NCBI GenBank assembly: GCA_003331065.1
Contig: QENB01000006.1
Location: forward strand, 44,424 to 108,423
Direction: 5' to 3'
Source of the DNA: Candidatus Tokpelaia sp. JSC188
GTDB taxonomy: Bacteria; Pseudomonadota; Alphaproteobacteria; Rhizobiales; Rhizobiaceae
Length of the DNA: 64,000 bases
The translations under genes and the position numbers were made by a program. The notes beneath the pieces are model-generated. The model saw only the letters and a list, made by a program, of their open reading frames with translations, did no database searches and was not told where the DNA came from. Below are positions 51,613-61,010 of the stretch, piece by piece (the first letter of the stretch is position 1; every line of letters starts with the position of its first letter).

Positions 51613-52536
51613 ATGGCAATGAATATTAATCGATATGTAACGCGGGTTCTTTGTTTTATGGCCTTTTTTTTTCCAATTCACGCGATTGCTATACCTTCGG
51701 TTTCAGTTTCCATAAAGCCGTTGCATTCATTGGTTTCAGCAGTTATGGATGGAATAGGTAAGCCCTTATTAATTGTTAATGGGGGATCGTCCGAGCACGG
51801 GTATCAGATGCGGCCGACTGATGCACAAAAATTATCTAATGCAAACCTTGTTTTTTGGATTGGACCACAATTAGAAACTTTCCTTGCCAAAACGTTAGAC
51901 AATTTGTCTACCAATGCTGAGGTTGTCGCACTTACTGACGCACCGGGTGTGCATTTTCTTGATATACGTCTTGAGGAAAATTTTGAAGGACATCATCATG
52001 GGCATATAGGTCATGAAGATAGTGCAGATCTGCATTTCTGGCTTGATCCGGAAAATGCCAAGGCTATGGTTCATTTTATTGCAGAGAAGTTAGCTCTAAA
52101 AGATCCTAAGCATGCCGTGCTTTATCGTCGAAATGCCCAGGTTTATGAACGGCACCTCGATAATCTAATAAAAGAAGTCACTCAAAAGCTCTTGCCGTTT
52201 CGTGAAAAACCTTTCATTGTTTTTCATGATGCTTATCAGTATTTTGAAAACCGCTTTGGCGTAAAAGCAGTTGGCTCAATTACAGTTAATCCTGAACAGA
52301 TGCCTGGGGTAAAGAGAATTAACAAAATACATGAAAAAGTGAAAAAACTTGATTCTGTCTGCGTTTTTTCTGAACCTCAGTTTTCTGCACGGTTGGTAGA
52401 GAGTGTGATTGAAGGAACATATGCTAAATCTGGTATTTTGGATCCCTTGGGAGTAAATATAAAAGAAGGAGCAGAGCAATACATCATGCTTATTCGCAAT
52501 ATAGCCGCTTCTTTTGAACTTTGTCTGAGTCGATAG
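51613..52536 (+). CDS. znuA: Zinc ABC transporter substrate-binding protein ZnuA
   Basis: Periplasmic zinc-binding protein. It is 307 residues from the ATG at 51613; an adjacent TTG and an ATG at 51619 are also in frame. A signal peptide (about 5-27) ends near HAIAIP. Metal-site regions are SIKPLHSLVSAVM, SSEHGYQMRPTDA and LHFWLDP, with a His-rich loop EGHHHGHIGHED just before the last, typical of ZnuA and absent from manganese-type SitA. A DAYQYFENRFG stretch is also typical. Confidence 0.94.
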   Translation: MAMNINRYVTRVLCFMAFFFPIHAIAIPSVSVSIKPLHSLVSAVMDGIGKPLLIVNGGSSEHGYQMRPTDAQKLSNANLVFWIGPQLETFLAKTLDNLSTNAEVVALTDAPGVHFLDIRLEENFEGHHHGHIGHEDSADLHFWLDPENAKAMVHFIAEKLALKDPKHAVLYRRNAQVYERHLDNLIKEVTQKLLPFREKPFIVFHDAYQYFENRFGVKAVGSITVNPEQMPGVKRINKIHEKVKKLDSVCVFSEPQFSARLVESVIEGTYAKSGILDPLGVNIKEGAEQYIMLIRNIAASFELCLSR

Positions 52537-52959
52537 ATCACAGTCATTCTCTAAAAATCGCTGCGTCTATGGTTACTCGTAAAAGCTTTTGATTTAAATC
52601 GTCTTCCTAGATTTCAATTTTTCAATAAACTGAACACAGATAAGATAATAAAGAACTAGATTCATATGAATGATGATGCAAACAAAAATTTTCTTTTGTA
52701 GAAGACAAATGCATTTAAAATGTAAATACATAATATATAGCTTTCCATTTTGGTTTTTTACATTTTTACTTAGAAACTAAGTTATTTTTATTCTAGCTGC
52801 AATTTAACTAAACAATTTATAGCATTGCTATAAATTAAAATTAATGTAAATTTATCTATACTACTGTGTAATATGTAAATTTTGTTAAGACTTATGCTAT
52901 CCTAAACAATGTGAAAGATGGCACTTAACTTCAGATCTAACTATATTTGATATATATCA
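52537..52959 (+). promoter_or_regulatory. Upstream region of the urease operon
   Basis: 423 very AT-rich bases. ACTTAG-AAA-CTAAGT followed by TATTTTTATT (52769-52793) is a likely terminator after znuA. A perfect 10-bp inverted repeat, AATTTATAGC-ATT-GCTATAAATT, lies at 52814-52836. The 14-base palindrome TTGATATATATCAA (52947-52960) covers the place where the ureD ribosome site should be. The operon promoter must be here but I could not choose a hexamer pair. Confidence 0.4.
52814..52836. repeat. Perfect 10-bp inverted repeat ahead of the urease operon
   Basis: AATTTATAGC and GCTATAAATT around a 3-base spacer, about 125 bases before ureD. It could be a repressor/activator site or a terminator stem; no T-run follows. 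It does not match the NikR pattern. Confidence 0.45.
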
Positions 52960-53784
52960 ATGGAAAGCCGAAATGTGAAATCTTCTGTAGCTATGCAGCG
53001 GATGTTTGGAAAGGTAGCGGTATCGCTCTGTCATGTCACTGGTCAAACCGTATTGCGCAAGCTTTATCAAGAGGGGGCAGCAAGGTTGCAATTTCCAGGC
53101 AATGACAGGGGATTTTTTGAAGGTGTTATGATTAATACATCCGGAGGGATGACCGGTGGTGATCATATTATATGGAATATTCAGATGGGGCGAGAAACTA
53201 CTGCTACGTTTACGACACAAGCCGCTGAAAGAATCTATCGTGCTCTTGGCGATACAATAGCAAAAATAGATATTTGCCTTTCTATTGATGAAAAGTCTCG
53301 CCTCTGCTGGTTGCCACAGGAAACGATCCTTTTCAATCGCTCAGCACTGCAACGCAGGATGCAAGTAGAACTTGCTGATTATGCTGAGCTTTTGCTTTGT
53401 GAAACAATTATTTTTGGGCGTCGACTGATGGAAAATATAGAGCGAGCTTTTTTTCGTGATAACTGGATTATCCGACGTAATAATGAAATTATTCATGCCG
53501 AAGCATTATGGTTTGGTCCTAATATTGCAGAAGATCTGATAACGTCTGTTTTCTTAAATGGCAACGCTGTCGTGAGCAATTTACTTCTGATTGCACCTAA
53601 TGCTGAATGTTTTTCAGAGAAAATAGGCGCAATTATTGGCCGTTCTGGCGGGGTTTCTTCATGGAATGGCAAACTCCTAGCACGAATGATTGATAGGGAT
53701 TTTTATTCTTTACGCAAACGATTGATTAAACTGATCGAGTTGCTGAATAATGGGGGTGACGTCCCTAAGATTTGGTCAATCTAG
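52960..53784 (+). CDS. ureD: Urease accessory protein UreD
   Basis: Chaperone that, with UreF and UreG, delivers nickel to the urease active site. It is 274 residues, with GQTVLRKLYQEGAARLQFPG near the N-terminus and the core INTSGGMTGGDHIIWNIQMG, then QAAERIYRAL and WLPQETILFN. The ATG at 52960 has no ribosome site; a GTG at 52975 behind GGAAAG is an alternative. It opens the eight-gene urease cluster, all on the plus strand. Confidence 0.93.
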   Translation: MESRNVKSSVAMQRMFGKVAVSLCHVTGQTVLRKLYQEGAARLQFPGNDRGFFEGVMINTSGGMTGGDHIIWNIQMGRETTATFTTQAAERIYRALGDTIAKIDICLSIDEKSRLCWLPQETILFNRSALQRRMQVELADYAELLLCETIIFGRRLMENIERAFFRDNWIIRRNNEIIHAEALWFGPNIAEDLITSVFLNGNAVVSNLLLIAPNAECFSEKIGAIIGRSGGVSSWNGKLLARMIDRDFYSLRKRLIKLIELLNNGGDVPKIWSI

Positions 53785-53796
53785 GAGAGGAATTTG

Positions 53797-54099
53797 ATGC
53801 ATTTAACACCAAGAGAAAAAGATAAGTTACTGATTGCCATGGCAGCAATTGTGGCAAAACGTAGACTGGAACGCGGTGTAATGCTTAATTATCCAGAAGC
53901 TATTGCTTTAATTTCTGATTTTGTTGTGGAAGGCGCTCGCGACGGTCGCTCAGTTGCTGAATTAATGGATGAGGGAGGTCGAATTTTGACTCGTACTGAA
54001 GTTATGGATGGTGTAGCCGACATGATTCTCAATGTGCAGGTTGAAGCTACATTCCCTGATGGTACTAAACTCGTTACTGTGCACAAACCTATTCGTTAA
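53797..54099 (+). CDS. ureA: Urease gamma subunit
   Basis: Smallest structural subunit of urease. It is 100 residues beginning [27 protein letters not shown], then [10 protein letters not shown] and [11 protein letters not shown], all canonical. The ATG at 53797 is preceded by GGAGAGGAA. It lies 12 bases after ureD and is full length. Confidence 0.96.
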   Translation: MHLTPREKDKLLIAMAAIVAKRRLERGVMLNYPEAIALISDFVVEGARDGRSVAELMDEGGRILTRTEVMDGVADMILNVQVEATFPDGTKLVTVHKPIR

Positions 54100-54130
54100 T
54101 TTTACGTTAATTTAAATGGAGTATTTTCCA

Positions 54131-54730
54131 ATGAAGGCATTTCAGAAAACTTTTGCTTTCACTGTTATATTGTTTTTTTACTTTTCGCGTTTTGCTTTTG
54201 CTCATGTCAATCCAGATGATTATAACTCTTTTCCAAGCGGTTTTTTCCATCCTCTAAGCGGACTAGATCATATCCTTGTTATGGTAGCTGTAGGGCTTTG
54301 GGCTGTACAGCTTAGTGGCGATGCAATTTGGAAGATTCCTATTGCTTTTATTTTTGCCATGACAATAGGTTTTGTGCTAGCTCTCAATGGCGTTTTTCTC
54401 CCTTTTGTTGAGCCTGTTATTTTAGCTTCTGTGAGCATTATTGGTCTCTTGATTGTCGTATTCTTGCGTTTGCCAACAGCTATTGCTGTGTTCGTTGTTG
54501 CGATTCTCGCAGTTTTTCATGGCCATGCCCATGGAAATGAATTCAATAGCATAAGCGCATTTGGTTACGGTTTTGGATTCATTGCAGCGACAACTCTTCT
54601 TCATGGTACTGGTGTTATCATCGCTTTTGGAAGTGATTTTCTGCTTGGCAAACTTAATCGTTACTGCGTTACACGCATTAGCGGTTTTCTAACAACGTTA
54701 ATCGGCCTTTATCTTATTTTTACTGCATAA
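54131..54730 (+). CDS. ureJ: HupE/UreJ family membrane protein, probable nickel permease
   Basis: Predicted inner-membrane metal permease serving urease. It is 199 residues from the ATG at 54131, which has GGAG nine bases ahead; the frame opens five codons earlier. A signal-like N-terminus (to about residue 25) is followed by the family motif FHPLSGLDHILVMVAVGLW and about six further hydrophobic helices, with HGHAHGNE in a loop. Its placement between ureA and ureB implies nickel supply. Transport itself is inferred. Confidence 0.85.
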   Translation: MKAFQKTFAFTVILFFYFSRFAFAHVNPDDYNSFPSGFFHPLSGLDHILVMVAVGLWAVQLSGDAIWKIPIAFIFAMTIGFVLALNGVFLPFVEPVILASVSIIGLLIVVFLRLPTAIAVFVVAILAVFHGHAHGNEFNSISAFGYGFGFIAATTLLHGTGVIIAFGSDFLLGKLNRYCVTRISGFLTTLIGLYLIFTA

Positions 54731-54741
54731 GGAGATAAATT

Positions 54742-55047
54742 ATGATTCCTGGTGAAATTATTGTGGGTAAAGGAGATATTATCATGAATAAAAATTGTGA
54801 AAGTATTTCTCTTAAAGTCGGTAACAGTGGTGATAGACCAATACAAGTAGGATCTCATTATCATTTCTATGAAGCCAACAGAGCTTTGATTTTTGATCGT
54901 GAAATTGCTCGTGGTATGCGATTAGATATTCCACCAGGAACAGCTACCCGGTTTGAGCCAGGACAAGAGCGGGATGTGTACTTAATTCCCTTTGCTGGTG
55001 CCCGCAGAATTTTTGGTTTTTGCGGTAAAATAATGGGAGAATTATGA
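54742..55047 (+). CDS. ureB: Urease beta subunit
   Basis: Second structural subunit. It is 101 residues: [53 protein letters not shown] and RRIFGF are all standard. A GGAGAT ribosome site is 11 bases after ureJ. The stop overlaps the ureC start by four bases. Confidence 0.96.
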   Translation: MIPGEIIVGKGDIIMNKNCESISLKVGNSGDRPIQVGSHYHFYEANRALIFDREIARGMRLDIPPGTATRFEPGQERDVYLIPFAGARRIFGFCGKIMGEL

Positions 55048-56768
55048 ATTTCAACATGGCTCATAAACTTTCTCGTAGTGCTTATGCGCATATATTTGGT
55101 CCTACAACAGGAGATAGGGTACGTCTTGCCGATACTGAACTTTTTGTTGAAGTTGAACATGATTTCACCCTTTATGGTGAAGAAGTAAAATTTGGCGGTG
55201 GGAAAGTTATCCGTGATGGTATGGGACAAAGCCAAGTATCACGAGCAAAGGGAGCAGTTGATACGGTTATTACAAATGTACTGGTTATTGATGTTACTGG
55301 TATTTTTAAAGCCGATATCGGATTAAAAAATGGATTGATTTGTGCCATTGGCAAGGCAGGAAATCCTGATATTCAGTCAACAGTTACGATTATTATAGGT
55401 CCTGGAACAGAGGTAATTTCTGGGGAGGGAAGAATTTTGACAGCAGGAGGTGTTGATTCACATATTCATTTTATCTGCCCTCAGCAGATTGATGAAGCCT
55501 TGAATGCTGGAGTTACCACCATGTTTGGTGGAGGAACGGGTCCCGCGCATGGCACCCTTGCTACAACCTGTACTCCTGGACCATGGCATATTGCCCGCAT
55601 GATTGAATCTTTTGATTCCCTTCCGATGAATATTGGCCTTGCAGGCAAAGGTAATGCTTCACGTCCCGAGGCTTTGATTGAAATGCTGCGCGGTGGTGCC
55701 AGTTGCCTAAAATTGCATGAAGATTGGGGATGCACTCCAGCAGCAATTAACAACTGTTTATCGGTAGCAGATGATTATGATGTACAGGTTATGATTCATA
55801 CAGATACGCTAAATGAATCAGGTTTTGTAGAAAATACAGTCGATGCCTGTGCTGGCCGTACAATCCATGCCTTTCATACTGAAGGAGCCGGTGGAGGACA
55901 CGCACCAGATATTATCAAAGTGTGCAGTTTATCACATATCTTGCCTGCTTCTACTAATCCGACTCGACCTTATACCGTTAATACGATAGCGGAGCATCTT
56001 GATATGCTAATGGTTTGTCATCATCTTTCACCTCAAATTCCTGAAGATGTGGCCTTTGCAGAAAGTCGTATCCGTAAGGAGACAATAGCGGCCGAAGATA
56101 TTTTGCATGATATTGGTGCTTTTTCGATTATTGCATCCGATAGCCAAGCTATGGGGCGTGTCGGTGAAGTTATTATCCGTACTTGGCAAACTGCTGATAA
56201 AATGAAGAAGCAACGTGGTCCATTAGAAGAAGACCATGGTCGTGCTGATAATTATCGGGTACGGCGCTATATTGCTAAATACACTATAAATCCGGCAATT
56301 GCCCAAGGTGTTAGCCATATTCTTGGTTCAGTTGAGGTTGGGAAAAGGGCAGATCTTGTTCTATGGCTGCCTGCTTTTTTTGGTATAAAACCAGAGATAG
56401 TGCTGCTCGGCGGCATGATTGTTACTACGTCAATTGGCGATCCCAATGCTTCGATCCCGACTCCGCAGCCAGTACATTACCAATCGATGTTCGGCTCACT
56501 GGGTAAAGCGGTTAGTCGGATAAGTGTTACTTTTACCAATGAAGTAGCGTTGAATGATGGGCTAGAGGGTAGTCTCGATATTGAAAAAACGCTGGTTAGC
56601 GTACGTAATACACGGGCGGGCATATCCAAAGCGTCCATGTGCCTGAATGATGCTATGCCGTATATTGAAGTTGATCCTGAAACCTATGAAGTGCATGCTG
56701 ATGGAGAATTGCTTGTCTGTGAACCGGCAAAAGTTTTGCCTATGGCACAGCGTTATTTCTTGTTTTGA
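55044..56768 (+). CDS. ureC: Urease alpha (catalytic) subunit
   Basis: Hydrolyses urea to ammonia and carbamate, using two nickel ions. It is 574 residues, normal length. The carbamylated nickel-bridging lysine is Lys223 in CLKLHEDWG. Nickel histidines lie in [14 protein letters not shown], the [11 protein letters not shown] block and [18 protein letters not shown], and the flap cysteine in MVCHHL. It starts at the ATG in the 4-base overlap with ureB (GGGAG five bases ahead). All key residues are intact, so an active enzyme is expected. Confidence 0.97.
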   Translation: MNFNMAHKLSRSAYAHIFGPTTGDRVRLADTELFVEVEHDFTLYGEEVKFGGGKVIRDGMGQSQVSRAKGAVDTVITNVLVIDVTGIFKADIGLKNGLICAIGKAGNPDIQSTVTIIIGPGTEVISGEGRILTAGGVDSHIHFICPQQIDEALNAGVTTMFGGGTGPAHGTLATTCTPGPWHIARMIESFDSLPMNIGLAGKGNASRPEALIEMLRGGASCLKLHEDWGCTPAAINNCLSVADDYDVQVMIHTDTLNESGFVENTVDACAGRTIHAFHTEGAGGGHAPDIIKVCSLSHILPASTNPTRPYTVNTIAEHLDMLMVCHHLSPQIPEDVAFAESRIRKETIAAEDILHDIGAFSIIASDSQAMGRVGEVIIRTWQTADKMKKQRGPLEEDHGRADNYRVRRYIAKYTINPAIAQGVSHILGSVEVGKRADLVLWLPAFFGIKPEIVLLGGMIVTTSIGDPNASIPTPQPVHYQSMFGSLGKAVSRISVTFTNEVALNDGLEGSLDIEKTLVSVRNTRAGISKASMCLNDAMPYIEVDPETYEVHADGELLVCEPAKVLPMAQRYFLF

Positions 56769-56780
56769 AATGTAGTGTAC

Positions 56781-57245
56781 ATGATTCAGAAAACCTATCG
56801 TTCTACAAATATTATTCCAGCAGCTAAAATTGGCCGCGTCGAAGTTCAGAGAACTATTTCCCTGTCTCATGATGAGCGGCATATTAGGCGTAAGCTACTA
56901 TATTTCGAAAATGGTGATACAATCATGCTTGATTTACAAAAAGCTGTGCAACTTACCGAAGGGGATATATTAGCAACCGATAGTGGAGAGCATTTTCGAG
57001 TCTCAGCGGCGTTGGAACGGCTTTATGAAATAAAAGGCAAAGATACTCTGCATTTGCTAGAGCTTGCTTGGCATTTAGGTAATCGTCACCTTGCAGTTGA
57101 GATTTTTCCTGACCGGATCCTGCTGCTGTATGACCATATTATTGGTAATATGCTGGAAACACTGGGCGCGACTCTGCAGGAGATTAAAGCGCCGTTCCAG
57201 CCATTACATGGAGCTTATCATGAGCACTTCCCAATCCGGCCTTGA
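56781..57245 (+). CDS. ureE: Urease accessory protein UreE
   Basis: Nickel metallochaperone that loads UreG. It is 154 residues from the ATG at 56781 (a GTG two codons earlier is in frame). The N-terminal peptide-binding domain holds LPFENGDT-like YFENGDTIMLDLQ; the C-terminal domain has AWHLGNRHLAVEI with the conserved nickel histidine, then YDHIIGNMLETLGA. The tail ends [12 protein letters not shown] with only three histidines, so it lacks the long His-rich storage tail of some homologues. The 3' end overlaps ureF by 26 bases. Confidence 0.93.
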   Translation: MIQKTYRSTNIIPAAKIGRVEVQRTISLSHDERHIRRKLLYFENGDTIMLDLQKAVQLTEGDILATDSGEHFRVSAALERLYEIKGKDTLHLLELAWHLGNRHLAVEIFPDRILLLYDHIIGNMLETLGATLQEIKAPFQPLHGAYHEHFPIRP

Positions 57246-57909
57246 AAAAAAAGGATATACTTATCAGCTGATTCGACTGATGACATTGCTGTCTCCTGTT
57301 TTCCCAATAGGGGCTTTTTCTTATAGTCATGGACTTGAACAGGCTGTGCATGATGGCCTTATTAGAAGCTCCTGCGATATGGAAGATTGGCTGCGTGGTA
57401 TCTTAAAAAAAGGAAGTGCTTGGAATGATGTCATTTTTCTCACTGAGGCATGGAGATATGAGAAAAGAGGTGCGGATATAACTCCGCTTATACAGCTTGC
57501 TCGGGCAATTTCTGGGTCGTATGAACGGGAACTGGAAATTTTCCTGCAGGGAGAAGCCTTCTTGAAAGCAGTTGCAGATTATAATATCATAAACACCATA
57601 GGAAATAAAAAGGCCGCCTACTCTGTTTCTGTCGGGGTTGTAGCTGCCCGTATAGGGCTTGAAATGGTTGCTGTTGCAACGGCTTATCTTCAGGCTTTTG
57701 TTGCCAATCTGATTCAGGCAGCTTTGCGTCTTGTTCCACTTGGTCAGAAGGATGGTGTCAGACTTATGCATAAGCTCGAGGAAGATATCCTATCACTCAG
57801 CCAGAGAACACCACAACTAACGCTGGATGATCTCGGATCTTCTACAGTTATGTTGGATATTTGTTCCATGCGACATGAAAAACTTTATTCAAGAGTTTTT
57901 CGTTCATGA
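57220..57909 (+). CDS. ureF: Urease accessory protein UreF
   Basis: Part of the UreD-UreF-UreG assembly complex. It is 229 residues from the ATG at 57220, with GGAG eight bases ahead; the open frame extends back to 57091 through ureE in another frame, which I reject. The N-terminal signature [24 protein letters not shown] is unmistakable. It overlaps ureE at its start and ureG by four bases at its end. Confidence 0.94.
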   Translation: MSTSQSGLEKKGYTYQLIRLMTLLSPVFPIGAFSYSHGLEQAVHDGLIRSSCDMEDWLRGILKKGSAWNDVIFLTEAWRYEKRGADITPLIQLARAISGSYERELEIFLQGEAFLKAVADYNIINTIGNKKAAYSVSVGVVAARIGLEMVAVATAYLQAFVANLIQAALRLVPLGQKDGVRLMHKLEEDILSLSQRTPQLTLDDLGSSTVMLDICSMRHEKLYSRVFRS

Positions 57910-58532
57910 TTTCGGTTTTTTCTAAAAATGGGCCATTGCGGGTTGGTATAGGTGGTCCTGTTGGCTCTGGCAAGACAACTGTCACCGAAATGCTCTGCAA
58001 AGCCCTACGAGATCAGTATTCAATCGCTGTTGTGACAAATGACATTTATACACTAGAAGATGCTCTGATTCTGAATCGTGCGCAAGCCCTACCAGAAGAT
58101 AGGATCATAGGCATTGAAACTGGTGGCTGCCCGCATACAGCTATCAGGGAGGATGCATCAATCAACCTTCAAGCCATAGCTGAACTGATCGAGAGACATC
58201 CTGACCTTGATATCATTTTTATTGAATCAGGCGGTGACAATCTTGCAGCGACTTTTTCACCCGATCTAGCTGATATTACTATTTATGTCATCTCTGTGTG
58301 TCAAGGAGAAAAAATTCCTCGTAAAGGAGGGCCAAGCATAGCTCGTTCGGATCTCTTGCTTATTAATAAGAAAGACCTAGCCTCTCATGTTGGAGCTGAT
58401 TTAGAGATTATGCAGACCGATGCTGCAACACAGCGTGGGGAAAAGCCCTTTATCTTCACTGATATGCTGCGCCGAGATGGCCTTGTTGAAGTGATAGATT
58501 TTATAAAAAAGACTGGCGGTATATCAAAATAA
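57906..58532 (+). CDS. ureG: Urease accessory GTPase UreG
   Basis: Nickel-delivering GTPase. It is 208 residues. The P-loop [10 protein letters not shown] is at 16-25, the CPH nickel motif is in [15 protein letters not shown], then [19 protein letters not shown] and the base-specificity motif INKKDLA. Last gene of the operon, overlapping ureF by four bases. A small stem CAGAT-TTCT-ATCTG with TTTCTTTT (58588-58614) follows. Confidence 0.97.
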   Translation: MISVFSKNGPLRVGIGGPVGSGKTTVTEMLCKALRDQYSIAVVTNDIYTLEDALILNRAQALPEDRIIGIETGGCPHTAIREDASINLQAIAELIERHPDLDIIFIESGGDNLAATFSPDLADITIYVISVCQGEKIPRKGGPSIARSDLLLINKKDLASHVGADLEIMQTDAATQRGEKPFIFTDMLRRDGLVEVIDFIKKTGGISK

Positions 58533-58587
58533 GCATGTTATTGTATTGTAATAACTTTATAAAGGAGAGGGTATTGGTAATACACAA

Positions 58588-58614
58588 CAGATTTCTATCT
58601 GAAGGTTTCTTTTA
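58588..58614 (+). terminator. Possible terminator after the urease operon
   Basis: CAGAT-TTCT-ATCTG, then AAGGTTTCTTTT, about 55 bases after ureG. The stem is only 5 bp, so it is weak. Confidence 0.35.
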
Positions 58615-58631
58615 GAAAGGTTTTTTATCAT

Positions 58632-59165
58632 TCATATACAACTGCATTCACTGTTCTCCTTGTCTAATATCCATAATTTCCCGATGAAATATCAAACCAA
58701 GCGGCATATCAGTGTAGTTTACCGGCTTGCTCACGGGCATTGATCCAAAGAAAGGTGCGTAGATTGACAATGGATAACATAGAGAACTGGCGCTTGAGCG
58801 CCATCTCGCGCTCACTGAGTATGCAGGTGAAGTATTTGCAGAATACAGTTTCAACTGTTGATTGCAGCAGGTTCATCCAGACTGGTGTACTGTTTCTATC
58901 CAAAGCAGCTTTGATACCGCGCCCCAAAAACAATAATATCTCGCGCCTTTAAGGCTTCTACAGCATATTCGAGAGTTGCTGATGTTGCATGATGTTCTCC
59001 GTTGGACTGAAATGAAGGGTATCTGATTGGCTATATCGCGCATAATAAAATTTCATCAAGGGTTACTATCAGATGGCTAATTTCTGATAACGCTTGCGCT
59101 GATTAGGCCAATACTGTAACAAAATTGTTATACTATACTGGTAACTTTTTTGGAAAATCAGTCAT
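58632..59165 (-). pseudogene. Beta-carbonic anhydrase pseudogene
   Basis: Minus-strand remains of a beta-class carbonic anhydrase (bicarbonate/CO2 interconversion). From an ATG at 59165 the frames read MTDFPKKLPV, stop, YNNFV. They continue in other frames with IMRDIANQIP, then SNGEHHATSATLEYAVEALK and ARDIIVFG, then GIKAALD, ...WMNLL...LSEREMALKR...NLRTF...REQAGKLH, and finally AWFDISSG and LWILDKENSE. Stops and at least three frameshifts break it. The first zinc block (CxDSR) and the second Cys (GHGRCGG) are deleted, so it cannot be active. It lies just downstream of urease, facing the operon. Confidence 0.85.
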
Positions 59166-59730
59166 ATGATATGCATCACCTAAGTATCCTTGAAATCAGA
59201 AGATCTAATACAAGACACACAAATGTGTCGTGGGGACGATATAAAACTAGCGTGACCTCACCAAGATAAACTCTCATAAACTCTTATAAAAAGTAGATTT
59301 TTGAAGAGTTTTGCTGGAAACGTCATAATAGCAAACACGACAGGCCCTAAAGAAATTTAGATTACGCGTGTTGACGTAAATATTTAATAAGATTACTTCA
59401 AAATAACTGAATAAAAACAAAAATTTTCCGATTCTAAGAGGTCATTACTTCTCGTAACTTCTCTATTCAAGCAGTATTAAAATCATATGTATTTCTGCAA
59501 AGCTAAGGCAGAGAAGTAATTATTTGAAAGAATGATACTGTACATGAGGTGCCGGAAAACTATGTGGTTACATAAATAATACTATTTAATGTTGATACAG
59601 GATTTCAATGTAATTGCAACATTATTAAATGATAAGATGACTTAAACGTAATACCCAGGGCATCATTGATTTTCTGATAGTTATTGAAAGTCGATCTTTT
59701 AACTGGAATATCCACGAAACGAGTAGATAT
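59166..59730. other. Region upstream of the Fur/Mur gene
   Basis: About 565 AT-rich bases with no gene. Features: a hairpin GACACA-CAAA-TGTGTC at 59214-59229, a long-range 10-bp inverted repeat at 59444/59511, and TAATTGCAA at 59611-59619, similar to the arms of the sit operator dyad. Confidence 0.4.
59444..59520 (+). ncRNA. Candidate structured RNA with a 10-bp closing stem
   Basis: ATTACTTCTC (59444-59453) is exactly complementary to GAGAAGTAAT (59511-59520); inside, TCTGC pairs with GCAGA near 59494-59512, competing at the edge. The pattern could be a small RNA or an untranslated leader. No known family recognised. Confidence 0.28.
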
Positions 59731-60138
59731 ATGAACATCTTGGCATTTTGCAGAAAATATAATTTGCGAATTACAGGACCGCGTCTGATTATCCTCAAAG
59801 TTCTTATGGAATCGGAAGACCATCCTGATGCAGTGGATCTGCATCGGCAAGTAAAAAGGCTTGAACCAAGCATTTCTCTTGCAACGGTTTATAGAACTCT
59901 TAAACTTCTAAAAGAAAAGGGTGTTCTGGCAAAGCACAGCTTTGGTGATGGTCCTGCGCGTTTTGAGCCTGCTGCTCAGGAGCATCATGATCATCTAATT
60001 AATGTGGAAACGGGAGATATTATTGAGTTCCGATCAGATGAAATTGAGCAGATTCAGGAAGAAATTGCTCGTAGATATGGCTTTTCCATTGTGTCACATC
60101 GGCTTGAAATCTATGCAAAACCACTAAAAAATAAGTAA
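59731..60138 (+). CDS. fur: Fur-family regulator, probably manganese/iron-responsive (Mur/Fur)
   Basis: Metal-dependent repressor. It is 135 residues with a winged-helix domain (ITGPRLIILKVL..., SLATVYRTLKLLKEKGV) and metal-site residues FEPAAQEHHDHLINVETGDIIEF. It lacks the CxxC pairs of Zur and of classical Fur, as in rhizobial Mur/Fur. It converges on the sit operon, whose promoter carries a dyad of the kind such a regulator binds. In Rhizobiales this protein senses manganese more than iron (general knowledge); the ligand here is inferred. Confidence 0.88.
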   Translation: MNILAFCRKYNLRITGPRLIILKVLMESEDHPDAVDLHRQVKRLEPSISLATVYRTLKLLKEKGVLAKHSFGDGPARFEPAAQEHHDHLINVETGDIIEFRSDEIEQIQEEIARRYGFSIVSHRLEIYAKPLKNK

Positions 60139-60170
60139 AAAAGCAATATAACAAAAAGTAAATAGTCCTT

Positions 60171-61010
60171 CTATACTGATGCAAGCCGTGCAGTTTTACG
60201 GATAGTACAAATAAAAATACCAGAGAAGATAATGAAAAGCAGCTGAACAACTGTCGGTGCTGGAGCGCTATCCATAAAAAAGGAAATATAAACCCCACAA
60301 AAAGAACTAATTACCGCAATTGTTAAAGACAAAAAAAGCATTGTGCTGAATCTGCGGCTCAATAGAAAAGCAATAGCACCAGGCGCAATCAGAAATGAAA
60401 TGGAAAGAATAAGGCCAATGAATTGCAAAGCTTCAACAATAACCAGTGAGATTAAGCTTAATAAGCCGTAGTGCAACAATCGAACATGAAGTCCAGCAAT
60501 AAGAGCTTGTACAGGATCAAAGGCATGCAACAGAAAATCTTTCCACTTAATTCCGATAATAATAGCCGTTACTATCGCAACAATCGCCGCCTCCGAAATA
60601 TCCTGCCAAGAAATACCAAGCATGTCGCCAAACAGAATATGATCCAAATGTACGTCTGGACGGATTCTGACGTAGAGCACGAGCCCCAAACCAAACATAC
60701 CTGAAAAAACAATTCCCATTGCGGTATCCTGTTTGATACGGCTATTATTTTTTAAAAATCCAGTGATAATAGTACTTGATAGACCAGCAATAAAGGCGCC
60801 GATAATATACGGAAACCCAACAATATAAGCCACGACTAGGCCAAGAAAAACAGCATGGGAAATAGCATCGCCCATTAATGACCATCCTTTGAGTACAAGA
60901 AAGCACGATAGAAGTGCCATCGGTATTGCTACCAATATCGAGATAATCAATGCATTCATCATGAAAGAAAACTGAAAAGGTGAAAGAAATAGTTCAAAGT
61001 TGCTCACCAT
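60171..61010 (-). CDS. sitD: Manganese/iron ABC transporter permease SitD
   Basis: Second membrane subunit of a SitABCD-type importer. It is 279 residues, ABC-3 family, with GWSLMGDAISHAVFLGLVVAYIVG near residues 40-65 and eight or so hydrophobic helices. Its start overlaps the end of sitC by 17 bases. It is the last gene of the operon and converges on the Fur/Mur gene with a 32-base gap. Confidence 0.93.
   Translation of the reverse strand: MVSNFELFLSPFQFSFMMNALIISILVAIPMALLSCFLVLKGWSLMGDAISHAVFLGLVVAYIVGFPYIIGAFIAGLSSTIITGFLKNNSRIKQDTAMGIVFSGMFGLGLVLYVRIRPDVHLDHILFGDMLGISWQDISEAAIVAIVTAIIIGIKWKDFLLHAFDPVQALIAGLHVRLLHYGLLSLISLVIVEALQFIGLILSISFLIAPGAIAFLLSRRFSTMLFLSLTIAVISSFCGVYISFFMDSAPAPTVVQLLFIIFSGIFICTIRKTARLASV

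Noticed and set aside
57091..57219. Upstream extension of ureF
   Set aside because: It reads through ureE in another frame, lacks a ribosome site and is not homologous; the ATG at 57220 fits the family start.
58648..58933. Two short minus-strand open frames as separate small genes
   Set aside because: Both are pieces of the frameshifted carbonic anhydrase; their residues align with its C-terminal half.
59119..59145. Partial Zur-box match TGTTATACTATA upstream of the Fur/Mur gene
   Set aside because: Only one arm and the centre match, and the bases lie inside the readable N-terminal remains of the carbonic anhydrase pseudogene (YNNFV), so coding ancestry explains them.
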